This document shows, one piece after another, positions 30,369 through 34,788 of a DNA stretch of 34,788 nucleotides. A program made the position numbers and the translations under genes. Where the stretch lies: positions 1 to 34,788 of the forward strand of contig NZ_JBHVBO010000027.1 of the NCBI RefSeq assembly GCF_042668085.1. Direction: 5' to 3'. Each line of letters opens with the position of its first letter. The first letter of the stretch is position 1. This DNA comes from Isoptericola sp042668085 (GTDB lineage: Bacteria > Actinomycetota > Actinomycetes > Actinomycetales > Cellulomonadaceae). Under the pieces are notes generated by a model. That model saw nothing but the letters and a program-made list of their open reading frames with translations. It was not told the origin of the DNA and did not search any database.

Positions 30369-31351
30369 CGTCCCCACCCGGCAACTCCCTCGACTGCGTA
30401 ACTCCCGAGTTCCTCGCACTGCCCCACGACGCCGTCCCGTCCGTGCTCTTTTGCGAGCCGGACGACGTCGTCGAAGACCGCGGTCAGCGCGGGGGCGCGC
30501 ACGGAGATCTTGTTCGCCCACGGCTCGAGGAAGGTTTCGTCAAGATCGTCGTACGCGCGGACGACTGCATCGTCGCCGGGGTCGTGACGCGCCGCAAAGA
30601 CTGCGCGGTTGCGCGTCATGTAGTAGACGTACGCACGCGACGGGACCAGGGACGTCGACCTCCGGTAGTGGTGCGCACGCACGTCCCTGTCTACGACGCA
30701 GGCCCAGCCGCGGCGAGCCGCGAGGAGCGCGTGCTCGGTCTCCTCGAAGTAGAGGAAGTACTCCTCTGGGATCAGGCCGACATCCTCCAGCATCCGCCGG
30801 CGAAGCAGTACACAGGCGCCAGTGACGTAGTCGACCTCGGCGATTCCGGTCGGCGCCCCGTCCACATGCACCCCGCCGGCTGCGTGTCTCGTCGCGCCGC
30901 CCCGAGACCAGTCCACCCGGCCCCCGTCCGATTGCACCGTCATCGGGCTCGACCCACCATGAACCAGCCGTGGCCCCACGAAGCCCGCGTCTCCGATCCG
31001 TCGCGCCGTCCGGACGAGCCCTTCCACGGTCCCCGTCTCTACTCGTGCGTCCGGGTTGACCACGAGCACGTAGTCCACGCCTGCGTCGAGGAGGAACTCG
31101 ATGCCACGGTTGTTGCCGGCCGCGTACCCGACGTTCTCTCCTGTCGCCAGGTAGGAAATGGTCTCGGGGAGCCTCGATACGAGCGTTTGACGTTGTTCGG
31201 GGTCGGCGCTGTTGTCCACGACGACGACGTGCTGGTCGAGCCACGAGCTGCCCAAAAGCGACCCGACGGCGGCCACCGTGTCGTCCGGGGTTTCGTAGTT
31301 CAGCACCACCGTCCCGACCGTCGCCTTGAATGGCAGGAGACGTGTCGTCAC
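30365..31351 (-). CDS. GT2-family glycosyltransferase, rhamnosyltransferase-like
   Basis: A 328-residue GT-A enzyme. It shows VGTVVLNYETPDDT at the N-terminus, VVVVDNSAD, GENVGYAAGNNRG (71-83), the DxD-type site NPDA (99-102), TGACVLLRR, and EEYFLYFEETEHALLAARRGW, a pattern common in rhamnosyltransferases and O-antigen-type GT2 proteins. GTG 31351 overlaps the wecC stop (GTGA) and its own stop overlaps the coiled-coil gene. With a full dTDP-rhamnose pathway in the window, rhamnose is the likeliest donor, but this is inference from family resemblance. Confidence 0.9.
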   Translation of the reverse strand: MTTRLLPFKATVGTVVLNYETPDDTVAAVGSLLGSSWLDQHVVVVDNSADPEQRQTLVSRLPETISYLATGENVGYAAGNNRGIEFLLDAGVDYVLVVNPDARVETGTVEGLVRTARRIGDAGFVGPRLVHGGSSPMTVQSDGGRVDWSRGGATRHAAGGVHVDGAPTGIAEVDYVTGACVLLRRRMLEDVGLIPEEYFLYFEETEHALLAARRGWACVVDRDVRAHHYRRSTSLVPSRAYVYYMTRNRAVFAARHDPGDDAVVRAYDDLDETFLEPWANKISVRAPALTAVFDDVVRLAKEHGRDGVVGQCEELGSYAVEGVAGWGR

Positions 31352-32625
31352 CGCTCGACCTCCGAGCCGGCAGCATCGTTCCCCAACGTCACCCCACGCG
31401 TGTCGACGAGCCGAGGCAGCGCCGTCAGCAGGTCGCGGAAACCGCGGAACTCCGCATGGTCGACGAGCAGGACGGCGACATCGGCACCGTCGACCGCTGA
31501 TGGCACATCACGTGCGAGAACCACCTGCCCTTTGAGGGCTTCGGAGGGGAGCTGGTTGACATGCGGCTCCACCACCCGAATCTCGGCGCCCGGCGCCTGC
31601 TCCGCGATCCGGCGGACCGCCTCGACCGCCGGCGACTCGCGCAGGTCGTCGATGTCCGCCTTGAACGCCAGGCCTAACGCGGCGATGGTCGGCCGCTCGA
31701 TCCCGCGCACGGCGTCGAGGACCTGGTCCACGACCCACTGCGGCTTGTGGTCGTTCACCTCTCGAGCGGTGCGGATGAGCCGCGCCTGCTCGGGCGCGGC
31801 GTCGACGAGGAACCACGGGTCCACGGCGATGCAGTGCCCGCCCACGCCCGGGCCGGGCTGAAGGATGTTCACGCGCGGGTGGTGGTTGGCGAGCCGGATG
31901 AGCTCCCAGACGTCCACCCCGACCTTGTCGGCGATGAGCGAGAGCTCGTTGGCGAACGCGATGTTGACGTCGCGGAACGAGTTCTCGACCAGCTTGGCCA
32001 TCTCCGCGGTGGTGGAGTCCGTGAGCAGGATCTCGCCCTGGCAGAAGGCGGTGTACAACTCCTTCGCCATCTCCGCCGCCTCGGGCGTGAGCCCACCGAC
32101 GATGCGGTCGTTGGTGACCAGCTCGATCATCACGCGGCCAGGCAGCACGCGCTCCGGGCAGTGCGCCACGTGGATCCGCGGGCGACCGTCCGCGCCGTCG
32201 AGGGAGAGGTCGGGACGAGCCTCGAGGACCCACTCCGCCATCTTGCGGGTCGCACCGGGAGGTGACGTCGACTCGAGGATGAGGAGCTCGCCGCCCCGGA
32301 GGACGGGCGCGATGGCCTGGGCGGCACCCCGGATGTACGAGAGGTCGGGCTCGTGGTCACCGCGGAACGGCGTCGGCACGGCGACGATGAAGGCGTCCGC
32401 GGGCTCGGGGACGTCCGTCGCGCGCAAGGTGCCCTGCTGGACGGCGCCGGCGACATAGGTCGCCAGGTCCGGCTCCACGAACGGCACGTCTCCGCGGTTG
32501 ACCGCCTCGACAGTCGAGGGGTTCACGTCCACGCCGATCACCTTGACGTCCTTGGACGCCAGGATGGCGGCGGTGGGGAGGCCGATATACCCCAACCCGA
32601 TCACACCGACGGTGTTGATGCCCAT
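31348..32625 (-). CDS. wecC: UDP-N-acetyl-D-mannosamine dehydrogenase
   Basis: A 425-residue member of the UDP-glucose/GDP-mannose dehydrogenase family. The Rossmann motif is IGLGYIGLP (9-17), followed by VAVPTPF, ESTSPPGAT, AHCPERVLPG (154-163), AKLVENSFRDVNIAFANEL, and the catalytic Cys265 in GPGVGGHCIAVDPWF. HCPERVLPG and the FRDVN form are typical of WecC rather than Ugd. It oxidises UDP-ManNAc to UDP-ManNAcA, using the WecB product made at 13505-14662. ATG 32625 has GAGGAA just upstream. The upstream gene stops 13 bases before it and the downstream gene overlaps by four bases. Confidence 0.93.
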   Translation of the reverse strand: MGINTVGVIGLGYIGLPTAAILASKDVKVIGVDVNPSTVEAVNRGDVPFVEPDLATYVAGAVQQGTLRATDVPEPADAFIVAVPTPFRGDHEPDLSYIRGAAQAIAPVLRGGELLILESTSPPGATRKMAEWVLEARPDLSLDGADGRPRIHVAHCPERVLPGRVMIELVTNDRIVGGLTPEAAEMAKELYTAFCQGEILLTDSTTAEMAKLVENSFRDVNIAFANELSLIADKVGVDVWELIRLANHHPRVNILQPGPGVGGHCIAVDPWFLVDAAPEQARLIRTAREVNDHKPQWVVDQVLDAVRGIERPTIAALGLAFKADIDDLRESPAVEAVRRIAEQAPGAEIRVVEPHVNQLPSEALKGQVVLARDVPSAVDGADVAVLLVDHAEFRGFRDLLTALPRLVDTRGVTLGNDAAGSEVER

Positions 32626-32638
32626 CGCGATTCCTCGT

Positions 32639-34531
32639 TCAGACCAGGACGTGCCGGTCGGCACGCCCGTAGCAGATGACGTCACTGCTGGCGAGCAGCT
32701 CGGCGTCGGTGACGGTCCAGGTGTGCCGGCCCTCGCCGGAGCGCACCTGGACGAAGTTGAACCGGTCCGCGGAGTAGATCCGCGCACCTTCATCCACTGC
32801 CCTGTGCAGGAAGGCCGTGTCTTCCCCCCGCGGCGTGTCGCCGAAACGCACGCCCGTGGCAACCGAGCGGCGCGCGACGATCGTAGGGCCCATGACGAAG
32901 TCTGTGAACCGGTGTTCCCGGTCGGAAAAACGCAGAATCGTCGCGTCCTGGGCCTCGAGGTACATGTGGTGCGCCTGCTTCCCGACCACCTCGGCGCCGC
33001 TGTACTCCAGCGCGTACAGCTGGTCGGAGAGGTACTGCTCGCCGTACAGGTCGTCGTCGTCCAGCTTGGCGACGACGTCGCCGTCGGCGGCGTCCAGGAG
33101 CCGGTTGAGGCAGCCGCCGAGAGGCACGTCGGTGCCCGCGTGCAGCAGCAGCAGGTCCTCGACGCCGGCGTCCTTGGCGCGCCCGCGCAGGTCCGCCTCG
33201 TCCACCTCGAAGCCGTGCGTCAGCAGCGCGAGCTGCACCTGCACGCCGTCCTGCGCGCCGACGGTGCGCAGGACGTCGTCGAGCCGGTGGGGGCGGTTCG
33301 TGGACACGAGGGCCGTGACGCTCGGCCGCGGCACCTCCGCCGACGGCGCGAGGCCGACGTCGTGCAGGACGCGCTGCACGCGCGAGCCGTACGTGTGCTC
33401 GCGCCAGATCCGCCGCTGCCCGAGGTGGACGGCGCGGTCGCGCAGCTCGGGCGACCGCACGAGCGCGCGCACCGTGTCGGCGGCCTCGGCGCGCGTGGTG
33501 ACGGCGAAGACCTCGTCGGCCGGGAAGAACTCCCCCGTCGCGGCGCTCGGCGCCGTCACGACCGGGGTGCCGCAGGCCGTGATCTCGAAGATCCGGCGCG
33601 CGCACATGCTCGGCGAGTCGACCACCGAGTTCACGTTGAGGAACGCCTTGTAGTCGCGGTACGCGGTGAGCATCTGCGGGTAGTCGAGCGACCCGACGAC
33701 GCGCGACCCGAACGGCTCCGGGAACTCGTACTGGTCCCCCTGCCCGCGGAACCGCGAGAAGATCTCCAGCCCGGTGGCCATGCGCGGCGAGGCGTCGAGC
33801 GCGCCGCCGAGCAGCATCTCCGCCTGCTCCCGGCGCTCCGGGTACTTGTGCGCGAACCACGTGCCGGCGAACGCGACGTCGCGCCCCGGGCCGTCGCCGT
33901 GCGTGCGCACGGGGTTGTGGATCGCGGGCTGCGCGCCGAACTCCAGCACACCCACGCGGCCGTGGCCCAGCCGCTCGCGGTAGGCGTCGAGGCGCCCGAC
34001 GTCGGTCGTGTAGACGTGGTCGAACAGGGCCGCCGTGTCCACGAAGTCCTCGAAGTGGACCGGGTCCTCCTTGTTCCAGAAGACCGTCGGGACGCCGCGC
34101 TCGCGGGCGCCGTCGAGCATCTCCACCAGCGCGGGCCGCGGGGCCGACGCCCCGGTGAGGTGGTACTGCCACGCCCCGCCGTTGCCGCGCCACGCGGACT
34201 CGACGAAGACCAGGTCCAGCCCGTCCAGCTGCTCGCGCCACGAGGACGGCTTGAGGAGCACCTGCTCCCACTCGTAGCCGAACGCGAGCCGCGAGAAGTC
34301 GTCCAGGATCACGCCGGCGCGCAGCGGGCGGGCCGGGTCGCGGCGCGGCATCGGCCACGGGTCGAAGGTCAGGCCGTCGCTCGTCATCCGGCCGGCGCCC
34401 GACGGCTGCTCCCCCGTCGCGCGGCGTCGGCGCAGGAACGTCCTCAGCTGCGCCACGCCGCCGTGCCGCAGGTGCCACAGGGCCTTGCGGGCGGTCGTCG
34501 ACGACCACCGGCGGTCGGCTCGTGCGGGCAT
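32639..34531 (-). CDS. Two-domain glycosyltransferase: CgeB-like plus GT2-like
   Basis: A 630-residue protein. After about 65 basic residues, the N-terminal domain (about 70-390) matches CgeB/DUF3880-type glycosyltransferases: ILDDFSRLAFGYEWEQ, VFVESAWRGNGGAWQY, PTVFWNKEDPVHFEDF, VAFAGTWFAHKYPERREQ, FLNVNSVVDSPSMCARRIFE. The C-terminal domain (about 405-620) is GT2-like, with VTALVSTNRPHRLDDVLR, VVAKLDDDDLYGEQYLSD (an acidic metal site) and TPRGEDTAFLHRA. It would add two sugars, or add and modify one. ATG 34531 lies five bases after the small ORF's stop and has GAGGA upstream; an open frame further upstream was rejected as it has no domain content. It precedes wecC by 13 bases. Confidence 0.88.
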   Translation of the reverse strand: MPARADRRWSSTTARKALWHLRHGGVAQLRTFLRRRRATGEQPSGAGRMTSDGLTFDPWPMPRRDPARPLRAGVILDDFSRLAFGYEWEQVLLKPSSWREQLDGLDLVFVESAWRGNGGAWQYHLTGASAPRPALVEMLDGARERGVPTVFWNKEDPVHFEDFVDTAALFDHVYTTDVGRLDAYRERLGHGRVGVLEFGAQPAIHNPVRTHGDGPGRDVAFAGTWFAHKYPERREQAEMLLGGALDASPRMATGLEIFSRFRGQGDQYEFPEPFGSRVVGSLDYPQMLTAYRDYKAFLNVNSVVDSPSMCARRIFEITACGTPVVTAPSAATGEFFPADEVFAVTTRAEAADTVRALVRSPELRDRAVHLGQRRIWREHTYGSRVQRVLHDVGLAPSAEVPRPSVTALVSTNRPHRLDDVLRTVGAQDGVQVQLALLTHGFEVDEADLRGRAKDAGVEDLLLLHAGTDVPLGGCLNRLLDAADGDVVAKLDDDDLYGEQYLSDQLYALEYSGAEVVGKQAHHMYLEAQDATILRFSDREHRFTDFVMGPTIVARRSVATGVRFGDTPRGEDTAFLHRAVDEGARIYSADRFNFVQVRSGEGRHTWTVTDAELLASSDVICYGRADRHVLV

Positions 34532-34536
34532 GCTCG

Positions 34537-34671
34537 TCAGTCCTCGGTCGGGGGCGCGGGCTTCTCGTCGGAGAAGGCTTCCCGGGCGCCGTCGAGTCCC
34601 AGCCCGACGGCCCGGGCAATCGTAGCGGCGGCCACCCCGTACACCGCACCGGATGACCACGGATCGGTCAC
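34537..34671 (-). CDS. Small hypothetical protein, 44 residues
   Basis: A short frame from GTG 34671 to TGA 34539-34537, ending five bases before the two-domain glycosyltransferase. It encodes TDPWSSGAVYGVAAATIARA and an acidic, Pro-rich tail ending EKPAPPTED. The middle is a small-residue-rich helix (about 8-33) that could be amphipathic or lie in the membrane. Codons keep the high third-position GC of real genes here (for example GTG, TAC, GTC, CTC, GAC). No family is recognised. The stop-to-start spacing suggests co-transcription and coupling with the glycosyltransferase. It could instead be untranslated leader. Confidence 0.5.
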   Translation of the reverse strand: MTDPWSSGAVYGVAAATIARAVGLGLDGAREAFSDEKPAPPTED

Positions 34672-34717
34672 GTTCAGCCGCGGAAATCCGCCACAACCGG
34701 GCAGAAGGCGCAGAACA

Positions 34718-34729
34718 TTTCACCCGCTC
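34718..34729 (-). promoter_or_regulatory. GAGCGGGTGAAA element upstream of the minus-strand operon
   Basis: On the minus strand GAGCGGGTGAAA lies about 47 bases upstream of the small ORF, in an A/T-richer patch within a GC-rich spacer. The same 12-mer occurs at 4396-4407, and its CGGGTGAAA core again at 4426-4434. It could be a regulator site or part of a promoter. No TANNNT -10 box could be placed convincingly between it and GTG 34671. A 12-base match alone is not statistically strong. Confidence 0.25.
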
Positions 34730-34737
34730 ACGACGAC

Positions 34738-34767
34738 GGCCCCGCCCCGGGGGCGCGGGACGGGGCC
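34738..34767. other. GC-rich inverted repeat at the window edge
   Basis: GGCCCCG (34738-34744) pairs with CGGGGCC (34761-34767) around a 16-base GC-rich segment that can pair further. It may be a terminator of a gene beyond the window. There is no T-run in view, and the extreme GC content makes chance pairing likely. Confidence 0.25.
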
Positions 34768-34788
34768 GGGGCCGGCCGGGGGCGGCCG

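Noticed and set aside
30296..31861. 521-codon plus-strand frame opposite the GT2 gene and wecC
   Set aside because: No domain content; both minus-strand genes are well supported by motifs and start/stop overlaps.
1..34788. Search by eye for insertion sequences, tRNA/rRNA, CRISPR arrays and prophage genes
   Set aside because: No transposase, repeat-spacer array, cloverleaf or rRNA-like stretch was recognised. A tRNA scan or IS search was not possible here.

Overview
The window is very GC-rich with strong G/C at third codon positions, frequent GTG starts, actinobacterial TANNNT -10 boxes and two LytR-CpsA-Psr (LCP) ligases. This fits a Gram-positive actinomycete; the gene types suggest Micrococcales (Cellulomonas/Promicromonospora-like), but that placement is inference. 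No rRNA, tRNA, CRISPR, transposase or phage gene was seen. Nearly the whole window is one cell-surface polysaccharide locus.

Layout. 54-2583 (-): an LCP ligase followed by a DUF4434 lipoprotein. 2659-7606 (+): two GT4 glycosyltransferases, a lipoprotein-type LCP ligase and rmlA. 7617-9202: rmlD and rmlC diverge from a palindromic promoter. 9221-11565 (-): ugd and rmlB. 11635-19222 (+): Wzm/Wzt exporter, wecB, a DUF6270-sulfotransferase fusion, a second sulfotransferase and a Tat-type secreted protein. 25169-19207 (-): a CysH-Sqd1 reading frame, a repeat-bearing GT4, a GT2 and a third sulfotransferase. 25359-27852 (+): an NAD-binding epimerase lacking its catalytic Tyr, and a degenerate sulfotransferase joined to a DUF1796-like domain. 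34671-27940 (-): a 44-residue ORF, a two-domain glycosyltransferase, wecC, a GT2, a small coiled-coil protein and a double GT4.

How it fits together. RmlABCD make dTDP-L-rhamnose, Ugd makes UDP-glucuronate, and WecB plus WecC make UDP-ManNAcA. CysH reduces activated sulfate to sulfite, and Sqd1 joins sulfite to UDP-glucose to give UDP-sulfoquinovose. About seven glycosyltransferase proteins would assemble a glycan, PAPS sulfotransferases could add sulfate esters, Wzm/Wzt would export the lipid-linked polymer, and the LCP proteins would attach it to peptidoglycan. No priming phosphoglycosyltransferase, PAPS synthase or polymerase gene is present.

The most striking item is the CysH-Sqd1 frame. 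The sulfite-producing and sulfite-consuming enzymes lie in one uninterrupted reading frame (23097-25169), beside several sulfotransferases. I infer an actinobacterial cell-wall glycan that carries both sulfonate (C-S) and sulfate-ester (O-S) groups; I know of no characterised example, but I could not search.
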